From Tenrec ecaudatus (Eukaryota > Chordata > Mammalia > Afrosoricida > Tenrecidae): a stretch of DNA of 64,000 bases. The notes under the pieces were generated by a model that was given only the letters and a program-made list of their open reading frames with translations, was not told where the DNA came from and ran no database searches. Below are positions 11,375 through 22,200 of the stretch, piece by piece; position 1 is the stretch's first letter, and each line of letters opens with the position of its first letter. Both the position numbers and the translations under genes were made by a program. Where the stretch lies: assembly GCF_050624435.1 (NCBI RefSeq), contig NC_134536.1, positions 146,598,480 through 146,662,479 of the forward strand, in the 5' to 3' direction.

Positions 11375-11550
11375 CATGAGAGAGTTGATTCTGACTCATG
11401 GTGTCCCCATGTGTGCATTGCATAGGACTTTCAAGACTATAGGCTTTAAGCAGGTTTCCAAGCCTTTCCTCCATGGTGTCCCTGGGTGGGTTCCAACGGC
11501 AAATGATTTGTTAAACAGTTGTGTGTGGAACTGTTTGCCCCCCTTCAGGA
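11375..11550 (-). mobile_element. AfroSINE-related copy, minus strand
   Basis: gagagttgattctgactcat, then ggtgtccccatg, 'gactttcaagactataggc' and 'gggtgggttccaacggc' follow the reversed AfroSINE order. More diverged than its neighbour. Confidence 0.5.
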
Positions 11551-12199
11551 ACTCCAATATCCTTGCAGCTCTCTATTCACAAAGGACTGTCCTTCCAACC
11601 AAGAGCTCAGAGTGCTTGTTTTCTCTCTCTTATATACTTTACATCAAGTTGTTTGGGACTCCCCAGGAGCTGGGTCCCAGGGACATATTTATATGTAATT
11701 ATGACCCTGTCATCTACAACATGATCATGATAAATGGAGAAAAGACTGAAGTGATCAGGGCTATCTTCTTTCTGGAGTCAACAATAAATTATCATGCGAG
11801 CCCCGGTCAAGAACTCAATGGATGTATTGCATTGGGTAAATCTGCTGTTTGAGATCTCTTTCTTTTTTTTTTTTTTTTTGCAGCTGGGAAAGAGAAAGGG
11901 GAGATGGGCTGTTCTCCCAAGTTGGGGTCCCTGCCAGGACACCCCCCACTCAAACCTGGCCAACTCCACTCGGGAATAGAGTTCCCTGCCACTTCTGTAG
12001 AACTGCCCTGTGGAAGGACCAATGTCCTAAAGGTTCAGAATGGAGAAGACAAGTTTCAAGAGCTACAGCCTAGCCCCTTACAGCCAGAGTGTGACTCAAC
12101 AAGGGCCCCCACAGGCACTTTCCAGGGATCTTAAGTAGTTGGGGCTTAAGGAGAGTGGCATGGGGCTCTAGCGAGCTAGGAGCCCATCCCAGGCTGGGG

Positions 12200-12835
12200 T
12201 TACATATCCCAAGCCCTTGATGGGGAGGCCTCAGGTAAGCAGTGGGCCCAATGGAGTTCTGGGTATGTGGGCCTGGGGGAGGGGAGCCACCTTTGGGGCT
12301 GGACCAACCCAGGGCATCCCAAGTGGGATGGGTTGCAGGGGCCTGGGCAGGGTCCCTCTTTCTCTCCATCCTCCATGGCCAGTCAGGCTAACACAAGATC
12401 TTGGGCAGGCAGGGGGCCTGGGGCAGTGCCCAGATGAGCCAGGGGCTAGCTGGGCAGGGGGTGTTTCCTGGGTAGGCAGAGGGCCTCGGGCAGGGTCTTT
12501 GTGGCAGGCCCAGACCCAGGTGGGCAGGGACCTGGAACAGGGATCCCAGGTGTGTGCCCGGCCTGGACTGGACCCAGGGTTGGCAAGGGCCCCGATGCAG
12601 GTTCCTGGGTGGGCAGAGGGCCCTGGGCAGAGTCTTGGTGGTGAGCAGGCCCAGGGTGGGGGCAGGGGGTCTGGAGTGTGTTCCTGGGTGGGTCAGCTGG
12701 GCAGGGCGGGGATCCTGGTGGCTGGCCAGGTGCTTGGTGGGCTGCAGACCCACATCAGGGGTCATGGTGGCAAGGCCCTCCCTGGTGGGCAGGAGTCTGG
12801 GAAGGGGCGGGAAGGCTGCACAGGCCACACCTGGT
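12200..12835. repeat. G-rich decayed minisatellite
   Basis: Repeating blocks with core ggtgggcagagggcc(ct)ggg and variants such as tgggcaggg, cctggggcag and gtcttggtgg recur about every 35-50 bp. The plus strand is very rich in GGG runs. An open frame spans it on each strand because the composition lacks TA-rich stops, and neither looks like a real protein. Confidence 0.65.
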
Positions 12836-13139
12836 CTTTGAAGTCCTAGGCCTTGCGCATCAGGTTATTATGGCCCATGGAGGCAGTGCAGCTCCGAGGC
12901 TGGGTCACAGCCTTCAGAGCTTGGCTCGCTCAGCTCCTGAGCCCCTGACCTCTATAGGAAGTGCTGGCTGGCCTCCTGTCATGTTCTCAATAGGCTCCAG
13001 CTGCTGCCAAGCAGGCCAAGCCTTAAAGGGACCATGGGCTTCCACCTGTGCGCCCCTCCTCCTCACCCTTAAAGGGGCCGCGTGCTGCTGCCAGAGACCT
13101 CTTTCAAAAGTGTTGTTCAAAGCGTTTAAGAGCAAGAAT

Positions 13140-13615
13140 GTTACATTAAGGTGCACCTGACTAAAGCCATCTTAGACATATTTTCAATGGCCTTCTATGC
13201 ACGTGAAAGTTGGACATTGAAAAGGAAGATCAGAGAAGAATCAATGCATTTGAATTGGGAGGCTGGAGAAGAATATTGAAAGTACTATGAACTGCCAAAG
13301 AACAAACAAATGTGGGTTAGAAGTACAGCCAGAATACTCCTTAGAAGCCAGGATGGTGAGGCTTCCCCTCACGTGTCTTGCACATACTGTTAGGGAGAGA
13401 CCAGTCCCTGGAGGAGGAAGGACATCCTGCTTGGTGAAGCAGAGAGGCAGTGAAAATGAGGAAGAACTTCGGCCAATGGATTGTCACAGTGGCTGCAACA
13501 AGGGGCTCAAACATAACAATAATTGAGAGGATGGGGCAGGACTGGGTTGTGTTTCGTTCTATGATCCATAGGGTGGTTAGGGGTTGGAACTGACTCAATG
13601 GCATCTAACAGCAGA
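13140..13615 (+). mobile_element. RTE LINE, 3' end, plus strand
   Basis: The translated text still shows NKCGLEVQPEYSLEARM, RLPLTCLAH and CLVKQRGSENEEE, the typical RTE carboxyl region (family form: SLEAQIARLRLTYFGH ... LGKVEGKR). It ends with tggaactgactcaatggcat, the element's 3' end. Broken in several places; an old insertion. Confidence 0.8.
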
Positions 13616-13959
13616 AACAATGTCTACACCCACTACTAACAGGACAGGAAGTTTCCCAACCCCTCTCATCTCTCAACCCCAGGAACAGAGATGCCACCTT
13701 CCTTCTAGCTGTATTCCCAGTATCTAGAACAGAGCTCAGCAATGAAGTACCTAACAAACCTGAAGTAGCTGTTACTTAGCTCCATGCCTCAGAGGTCTCA
13801 GTTCCCAAGTCCTGAAACAATGACATCAGTGTTGTAGTTTGTTGCCATCAAGTCGACTTCCAGTTACACCTGCGTCACACCTGCCTACCTAGAATCCCAC
13901 CTTATGAAAATAAGCCAGAACAATGATTCTTGCCCACGGTGTCTGCAGACTTTGTCTCA

Positions 13960-14140
13960 CCACTCTGAAGGGATGTCATGTAAATGTTGAACTGCTAGCT
14001 CAAAGGTTGACAGTTCAAACCACCAGCTGCTTCAAGGAAAACGATGAGGCTGTCTGTTCCAGTAATGTTGGACAACATTGGAAAACTTACATAGGGTCTC
14101 CATGAGTTGGAATTGACTGGACAGTAATGGGTTTGCTGTA
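13960..14140 (+). mobile_element. AfroSINE, plus strand
   Basis: gaactgctagctcaaaggtt, gacagttcaaaccaccagct and tccatgagttggaattgact in order, ending near 'agtaatgggttt'. This is a head-to-tail AfroSINE with moderate divergence. Confidence 0.75.
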
Positions 14141-15284
14141 CCTGGAATGATGATGCGACCAGAGAAAGAATGAGAGGGAAGTCTGAAAAAGAAGCACCGA
14201 CCTGTCCTCCATCGGGCTGTTTTGTGATTTTTTTGCAGCAGATGGTTCGAAGGGAACAGGGAATGAAGAGGCGGAGTGCATGGCACAGTTGAGGGCTATT
14301 TGCCATTCTGACCAAGTGCCTCTGTGAGAAAAGGGGGAGGGGAGGGTTGACCTGGATCTTGATCAAAGCCCAAGAAAATATATGAATTTCCAGAATGAGA
14401 GAGGTTTCCCAAGTCAGGGTAGTAACAGAAGCTGACAGCTCTCACCTCTGACCCTGTGGGCCCTGTTCAAAGAATTTCCTGGACTGGGTGGGAGGTGGGT
14501 GTTTAGGCAGAGAGACAAAGAGAGAGTCGAACTAGGAACTCTGGCTCTTTCCCAGCCTGAGCCTGAGCCCCTGAGCCTCCTCAACTCCACTCTCCCCCTT
14601 CCCCGGCCCCCCACAGGGACACCTTCCAGAGGTCTTCCTGAACCCATATGTAGGTTTTGGCTCTTCCTGCTTTTGGCTCTGCTCAGTGGCAGGGCATTTG
14701 AAGGGTGGTTGTGGGATTTGCACAGTTGACATTAGGGTAAATGCGTGATCATTTCTTAAATTTATCCTACTGCAGCTTTAGGCTGTGTGTCCAAACTCAC
14801 TGTCAGAGGCTCTGCAGAGGGGACAGTGGCTATGATTCCACCTGGAAGTTCCTGGTTGAGCACATGGATTTCCCATCCCAGTCTAGCCATGGCACCAGGG
14901 ATCAGGGTGCTAGGAGAGGGGCAAATGGGTCCCCAAAGGAGATGTGTGGTGACCACAAAAGTGACACACTGGTGGTCAGCTACTAATTGTACATGGTGGT
15001 GCTTGCCCCTCTCAAGGTGGAAACATACAATTTCGCCTATGCCTCTTCTCTAAAAGCAAGTGGACCTGCTTGTGACATGAGGTTTTGGAAAGTTCTTTCA
15101 TGGGCCACAAAGAAGTGTGGCTGATCCAGTGTCTCAAGCTGATTTCGAGTAGTGTCCAGAGACTTCGTAGTGAAAGGCGGTAGGGAACTGTGGGGGGCTG
15201 GCCAGGGAGTGAACACGGAGTAATTTGAGCCAGACAGAGTAATGAATGGGAGGCAGAATGGATATGGAAGTAATCTGGGGGACG

Positions 15285-15435
15285 AGTTTGGATCTGCCTC
15301 TGTGGGTTTCTGACACTATAAATTTGTCCATTGTCAGACGGCCTCATTTTTCTCCCTCTCAGAGCAGCTAGTGGGTTTGAACTGCTGGCTTTGAGATTAG
15401 TAGCGGGATGCTTAACCCACAGCATCACCAAAACT
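15285..15435 (-). mobile_element. AfroSINE, minus strand
   Basis: Reversed landmarks: tctgtgggtttctgacacta, tttttctccctctcagagca and gtgggtttgaactgctggct, then ttaacccacagcatcacc. The 3' end lies at the left. Confidence 0.65.
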
Positions 15436-16264
15436 ACTTAGCAGGAAGGATATTACCACAACCACAGCCACCACCCCTTTTTCCTAATTTTCTGAGAGAT
15501 AGAGAGGAAAGGGTGCTGTCCAGCGTTCGACTCCCTTTAAAGAAAATGGGAGGGCCAGGGTGATGACAGCAGGGGGCTGGAACATCCCAGCCTGGCATCC
15601 AGGGCCACCCGGAAAGATCCTCCCTTGTGGGCTCTGTGAAGTAGGCACACTCAAAGACCACAGGACCTCGGTCTCAGCTGTCGGCCTCGGGGCTTGGGTT
15701 TCTTAGTTCCTGCTGCTTGGGGAGGGGCTGCTCGATGGAGAGCCTTGTCACTTAGCATCATGGCTGCTCAGACGTGATACCCCTTAGTCGTGTAATTTAC
15801 ATTTCATACACAATTGAAGCAGGTAATGGTGTCATTCTCCAAGGGGGGAACAAGTTGTCATAATGTTAATTACATTGCAGGCGTGCTCCCTCTCCTTTGT
15901 CCCCAAGAGCTCCATGGGAAGTTCCCAGGTAGCAGTCGAGTGGGTGTCCAAGAGAGTGGCTTTGGCTCTCTCCAAGGTGTCATGGCTGAGGAGTGGTTAC
16001 AAGGCCAAGAATTCTTTCTCTGACTTCGTTGTGGGCGTGTTGCCGCAGTGGGAGTAGAGGTGGCAGCTAAAACAGCCCAGTGATCTCCCCATCCTTTTCT
16101 CCCCTGCGCGTGTGCAATCGGGCAGGGCTGGAGGGTGCCTGTTCAATGCTCAAGCTAATTTTGCTTGATAGGGGACAGTGGAGATGATGTGTAGGGAAAA
16201 GGAGGCAAAATCCAACCACTCTTAGTCCAGATATCAGTAGATGGTAGAGCTAAGCCTGTAGTCT

Positions 16265-16385
16265 CTGAGGCTGGTCTGCTGGGATTTAAATTCCAGCTCC
16301 CCCTTGGATAACATGGTTACCCGTGGGCCAGATGGCTTCACCTCTCTGTGCATTCGTGTTCCCACCTATAGGCGGAAGCTGATGC
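16265..16385 (+). mobile_element. MIR fragment
   Basis: gctgggatttaaattccagc, 'ataacatggttacccgtggg' and 'tcacctctctgtgcattcgt' follow the MIR order ('gattcaaatcccagctctgcc ... aacctctctgtgcctcagtt'). Confidence 0.6.
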
Positions 16386-16387
16386 AC

Positions 16388-17110
16388 TACCAATGGGTCA
16401 GTCGATTCCAACTCATAGTGAGCCTGGAGGACAGAGTGGAACCATTCTATAGGCGTTCCCATAGCTGTGACTGATACTGGAGCAAATTGACGCATCATTC
16501 TCATGGGAAGCTGCTGAGGGTTTCGCTGAGCTAGTGGTAAATAGTCAAGGGCTTCTCTATTGCCCCGCCAGCGCTCCTCTTAAAGGGGTTGCAAAAGTCA
16601 CCAAAACCCCACTTCTCTTGAGTTCATTCAGACTCATAGCAACTCAGCAGGATAAAGTAATAACTGTCCCTGCAGACGTCCGACCATGAAATTCTTTATG
16701 AGCTCAGACAGCCCCATCTTGATTCCGAAGAACAGCTGGTGGGTTTGAACCACCGACATTCTGGTTAGCAGTTCTAATGCTTCACCCACACCACCACCCG
16801 TGGGATGAAATGAGTGAATGTACATGCAATGCTTAGAACACTAGTACATAACATGCACTTAGTAATTGTGAGCTATTGTGGTAGGAGGGGAGTCCAAAAA
16901 CCAAACCAAACTCACTGCCATCGAATCCACTCTGACTCCCCATGACCTGAGTTCTACCCTATAGGACAGGGTCCAACTGCTCCTGTGGGTATTTGAGATT
17001 GTAACTTTATAGGATTGGAAAGTTTCATGTTTTTCCTTGAGTGTGGCTGGTGGTTTTGAACTGTTGGCTTTGGGATTAGCAGCCCAATATGGAATCACCC
17101 ACGCCATTAT
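16388..17110 (-). mobile_element. Cluster of three AfroSINE copies, all minus strand
   Basis: Three successive reversed AfroSINEs: about 16388-16560 (gtcagtcgattccaactcat), 16598-16800 (gtgggtttgaaccaccgaca near its left-hand head) and 16898-17105 (ccaaactcactgccatcgaa). Each shows the reversed 3' end, central block and tRNA-like head. Confidence 0.75.
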
Positions 17111-17271
17111 TAAATGAGAGCTACGAGTTTCTGACATTTTCTGTGAGGTGGTAGAAGTATATGTCATTCCAATATTTAAAGAAGGTAAATCTACTGAAAC
17201 AGAACAATTTCCATGGCTTTCCAAAGAGAGGAGAGGTGTCAGTTTTAAGGATATATAGAGCTGTGAGTCAT

Positions 17272-17442
17272 CCCTGGAGAGTACAAATGGTTAAAACACT
17301 TGGCCATTAACAGAAACTGAGGAGGTTCAAGTGGACCCAGAAATACCTTGGAAGAAAAGCCTGGCCATCTGTTTCTGAAAGGTTATGCCCATTGAAAGGC
17401 CTATGAGTCACCATGAATCGCAATCAACTCAGTGTCAAATGG
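17272..17442 (+). mobile_element. AfroSINE, plus strand
   Basis: Starts near gagagtacaaatggttaaaa and ends with 'tgagtcaccatgaatcgcaatcaac', the head and tail of AfroSINE. It lies opposite in strand to the three copies at its left. Confidence 0.6.
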
Positions 17443-17599
17443 TCATTTTAAATTTCAGGATGGTTCCTGGGCAGAAAGAAAACATTCTAAGTTGTCTATT
17501 GAAGAGGAGGTTTGTGAGAGCACCTGGCCCATTCAAACACAACTGATGAGGAACCTCGGTGGGGCCACTGTACACAGACCAGGCCATGCTTTCTCCACA

Positions 17600-17915
17600 T
17601 CTGGTTTTGTTGGATGCTGTCAAGTTGGTTTCAACTCGTGGCGACTCTACATACAACCGAAAGAAACACTGTCTGCTCCTGTGCCAGCCTCACAATTGTT
17701 ATGTTTTAGTGTGTTGTTGTAGAAACTGTGTCCATCCATCTTGGTGAGGGTCCTCCCTTTTTGGGCACCCCTTTACCAAGCATGATGGCCTTTTCCATGA
17801 TGTTGCTCCTCATAGCTCTTGATGCCCAAGGATGTGAGATGAAGTCTAGCAATCCTTGCCTCTAAGGAGCAATCTGGATACACTTCTTTCAAGGACAGAT
17901 CTTGCTCCTCAACTG
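17600..17915 (-). mobile_element. RTE LINE, 3' end, minus strand
   Basis: Plus-strand text 'ttggatgctgtcaagttgg', 'aagcatgatggccttttcc' and 'tctaaggagcaatctgg' matches the copy at 9080-9727. Useful as an outside copy for comparison with the RTE segment of the tandem array, because it continues past the point where the array switches to SPIN. Confidence 0.75.
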
Positions 17916-17959
17916 AAATTCTTGCAGAGAGAGTGAAAACACACCTGATTTTCCTAGAG

Positions 17960-18155
17960 TCTCGTTTCCCAAAGTGGGCAACACCACCCACCTACTGGGC
18001 ACAGAAAAATCCAGAGATCTACAAAGCAGATATCTACATTTTATCCTGGATGGTGGGCTATAGTACAAAATTCTTTCATTGCTGGGGGGTCCTGAGTAAT
18101 TTCTTTTTCTGTAAAGAGGGCAGTAGGCAGAATAAGTTTGGGAACCTTTGGTCTG
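17960..18155. mobile_element. hAT-type remnant with paired ends
   Basis: The left end gtttcccaaagtgggcaaca and right end 'agtttgggaacctttgg' form imperfect inverted repeats (gtttcccaaa/tttgggaac). No transposase frame is visible. The family name is not certain. Confidence 0.4.
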
Positions 18156-18159
18156 GAGC

Positions 18160-18358
18160 AGGAGCTGGAAACCTGTTTTTCTGCCAAGGACCATGTGGTG
18201 ATTTATAACATCATTCATGGGGCCATACAGGTCAAATATTTAATGAACTCACCCGTAAGGTGATGGCTACAAATGCTTCTCGTTGGTGAGATGTGTGATG
18301 CTGGCAGCTATTGATTATTTGGGGGGACCTATACAGCCCTCGGGCCATACGTTGGTCT
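18160..18358. mobile_element. Possible hAT remnant
   Basis: Contains 'ccaaggaccatgtggtgatt', 'tcatggggccatacaggtc' and 'ccctcgggccatacg', which recall the ends of non-autonomous hAT elements. Called on text resemblance only. Confidence 0.3.
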
Positions 18359-18361
18359 AAG

Positions 18362-18560
18362 GTAGTGGATCTCAACCAGTGGGTCACGACACCTTTGGGG
18401 GTCCAATGACACTTTCACAGGGGTTGCCTGGTTCATCGCAGAAGCAAAATAACAGTGAAGAATTAGCAATTAAATAATTTTTATGATCGGGGTAAACACA
18501 ACCTGAGGAACTGTATGAAAGAATCATGGCATTCGGAAGGTTGAGAAACACTTCTCTAGG
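18362..18560 (-). mobile_element. Single SPIN hAT copy, minus strand
   Basis: Left end tagtggatctcaaccagtgg, then gtcacgacacctttgggggt; right end 'ggaaggttgagaaacactt'. It is the reverse complement of the SPIN units further right, has no attached RTE segment or linker, and so is a separate insertion just outside the tandem array. Confidence 0.7.
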
Positions 18561-19121
18561 GTATGGTTGGCATCTCCATGTAGGCTACACATGAACTTCA
18601 TAGGCAGTCAGGCAGCGTATCACTTGGGTTTCATTGGAGAGGAAAGAACTATTGATCATGTTTCAAGGACAAACAAATCTTTAAGGAAATGCTGTTGTGG
18701 ATGAAAACAAAACATAAAACAAACTCTTGAAAGATTTTTGTATGCTAGAGATGAATTGCAATCAAGAGAATTAAATGATATCTCTAAGGGTTCCAGCAGA
18801 AAAAAACCATGCAGAAGGTTTAATGAAAGAGAGTTTAATGAAGACTATTCACAGTGGTGGGGATGGGCTTAAGAAAGCCAACAAAAGATAAGGAGGCCCC
18901 GAGGGTCTAACAAGAGCATAAAGCTGTTGCCACGTACCCTGTGGAATTTTCTCTTCAGCTCTTTGACTTTGACATTTCTTCTCATTGTCTTAGCTACTCT
19001 GATATAGAGCAATTCTGACTCAGGAATTTGATACTACTGTCCTCTCCCAATTTCCTTTATTTTCCAACTTCATGTGTGTTAAAATATGCAGTGTTGCATC
19101 AGATTTCCTATGCTCTAAACC

Positions 19122-19290
19122 AGTGGTACTCAACCTTCCTAATTCTTTGGCACTATAATGAAGTTCCTGATGTTGTGGTGAACATCCATTCGTAAAATTA
19201 CTTTCGTTGATACTTCATAACTGTAATTTTGCTACAATGAAGAAGAGACCGACCCCGATCCACAGGTTGAGAACCGCTGCTCTAAACTAA
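19122..19290 (+). mobile_element. First SPIN unit of the array
   Basis: Begins cagtggtactcaaccttcct and ends ggttgagaaccgctgctc. It lies at the array's left border, next to non-repeat sequence, and has no RTE segment on its left. Confidence 0.75.
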
Positions 19291-22200
19291 GAGTTGTTTC
19301 TTTAAGATGTAGTTCAGTATATTGTTAGATGCCCAAGTCCTGTTGTTGTTGTTGTTAAGTGCCGTCGAGTGGATTTTGGCTCACAGCAACTCTATGTACA
19401 ATGTACTGAAACGCTGCCCCGTCCTATGCATTCCTCACAGTGGTTCTTTGCTTGCGCTCATTGTTGCAGCCACTGAGCTATTCCAAATTGTAGGGGCTGC
19501 CTCTCCTTTGATGCCCTTCTACTCTACCAATATCTGTGTCTTCCCCTAGGACAGTGCTTCTCAACCTTCCAAAATCCACGACTATTTCATACCGTTTCCT
19601 TTGTAATGGTAGACCCCCAATCATAAAATTATATTCTTTGCTACTTCGTAACTCTCATTTTGTTACAAGTTATGAATAGTGCCACCCTGTAAAGGGTTCG
19701 TCTAAGCCCCAAAGGGGTCACGACCCACATGGTGAGAATCTCTGCTCTAAATTGAGAGGAGTTTCCCTTAAGGTCTATTTCACCATACTGTTAGAAGCTC
19801 AAGTCCATTTTTTGTTGTTGTTGTTAGGTGCCGTAGAGTGGGTATGTCTCATAGCAACTCTATGCACAATATAATGAAAGGCCGCCCTGTCCTGTGACAT
19901 CCTCACAGTAGTTCTCTGCTTGCGCTCCTTGTTGCAGCCACTGTGCTAATGCATCTTGTTGGGGACCGCCTCTCTTTTCCTGCCCTTTCATACCAAGATT
20001 TGGGACTTCCTCTAGAGCAGTGGTTCTCAACTTTCCTAATGCCATGATATTTTCATACCGATTCTCATTTAGTGGTGACCCCCCCCCACCATAAAATGAT
20101 TTCATTGCAGCTTCATAACTGTAATTTTGTTACTGTTATGAGTCATTCCATATCCACAAACAGGTCGCGACACACAGGTGAAGATCCCCTGCTCTAAACT
20201 AAGAGGAGATTCTCTTAAGATAGAATTCAGCATACTGGTAGATGCACAAGTTCTGTTGTTATTGGTGTTAGGTACCATCGAGTGGGTTTTGGCTCATAGT
20301 AACTCTATGCACAACATAATGAAACGCTTTCCCATCCTATCCCATCCTCACAGTGGTTCTTTTGCTTGTGCGCATTGTTGCAGCCACTGTGCTAATCCAA
20401 CTTTTGGGTAGCTGCCTCTTTTTTTTGGCCTTTCTACTGTACCAAGACTTGTTTCTTCCTCTAGGGCAGTGGTTGTCAAATTTCCTAATGCCATGACCCT
20501 TTCATACAGTTCCTCACGTAGTGGTGACCCCCATCATAACATTATTGTTACTTCGTAACTGTAATTTTCCTACAGTTATGAATCATTTCACACTTGTGAG
20601 AGGGTCATTCGATCGCCAAAAGTGGTCGCGAACCACAGGTTAAAAACCGCTGGTCTAAACTAAGAGGAGTTTCTCTTAATATCTACTTCACCCTATTGTC
20701 AGAAGCACAAATCCTATAGTTATTGTTAGATTCTGTTGTGTAGCTTTCGACGCCTAGCAACTCTAAGCACAATATGATGGAAAGGTGTCCTGTCCTGCGC
20801 CATCCTCCCAGTGGTTCTTTTGCTTGCGCGGATTGTTGCAGCCACTGTTGTATTCCATCGTGCTGTGGGCTGCCTCTTTTTGCTGCCCTTCTACTGTACC
20901 CAGATCTATGTCTCCCTCTAGGGCAGTGGTTCTCAACCTTCCTAATGTCATGACTCTTTCACACCATTCCTCATGTACTAGTGACCCCCCCAATCATAAA
21001 ATTATTTTCCTTGTTACTCCATAACTATAAATTTGCTATTGTTATGAATCAGGTCACCCATGTGAAATGCTCATTGTTCCCTCCTAAGACGTCGTGACCC
21101 ACAGTTAGAGAACTGTTACTCTACACTAAGAGTTTCTTTTAAAGTCTTCTTCAGCATATTGTTAGAGGCACAAATCCTGTTGTTTGGTGCCTTCGAATGG
21201 GTTTAGGCTCATACCAACTCTATGCACCATGTAATGAAATGCTTTCCTGTCCTGTGCCTTCCATACAGTGGTTCTTTTGCTCACACTCATTTTTGCAGCC
21301 ACTGTGCTAATCCATCTTGTTGGGCACTGCCTCTGGTTTCCTGCCCTTCTGTACCAAGATATGTATCTTCCTCTAGAGCAGTGGTTCTCAACTTTCCAAA
21401 TGCCACAACCACTTCACACCATTCCTCGTGTAGTGGTGACATCCAACCATAAAATATTTGCATTGCTACATCATAATTGTAATTTTGCTTCTGTTATGGA
21501 TCAGGCCACCCATGTGAAAGGTTCGTTAGTCTCCTCAAAGGTGTCTCGACACACAGTTTGAGAACCAATGGTCTAAACGAATAGGAGTTTCTCTTAAGGT
21601 CTACTTCAGAATATTCTTAGAAGCCCAAGTTCTTTCTATTATTGTTTGGTGCCCTTGAGTGTGTGTTGGCTCATAGCAACTGTATGCACAATATAATGAA
21701 ACTCGGCACCATCTCGTGCCATCCTCACTGTGGTCCTTTGCTTGTGCTCACTGCTGCATCTATTCCATCTTGTAGGGGCTGCCTGACTTTTGCAGTCCTT
21801 CTGCTGTACCAACATTTGTGTCTTCCTCTAGGACAATGTTTCTCATACATCCTAATTCTGCGGCCCTTTCGTACAGTTCCCAATGTAGTGGTGGACCCCA
21901 ATCATAAAATTATATTCATTGATATTTAATAACTGTACTTTTGCTACTGTTATGAATCAGGCCATCACTGTGAAGGGGTGTTTCAAAACACCCCCCACCT
22001 GAAAGTGTTCACGACCCAATGTTGAGAACCCTGCTGTAAACTAAGAAGAGTTGCTCTTAAGATTTACTTCAGCATATTGTTAAACACACAAGCCCTGTTG
22101 TTATTGTTGCTAAGTTCTGCGGAGGGGGTTTTGGCTCATCGCATCTCTGTGCACAATATCATGAAATGCTTCCCAGACCTGTGCCATCCTGTCAGTGGTT

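Noticed and set aside
12217-12849. 210-residue open frame, and one on the other strand, in the G-rich repeat
   Set aside because: The sequence is a decayed minisatellite; the frames are Gly/Pro/Arg-rich by composition and have no known domain.
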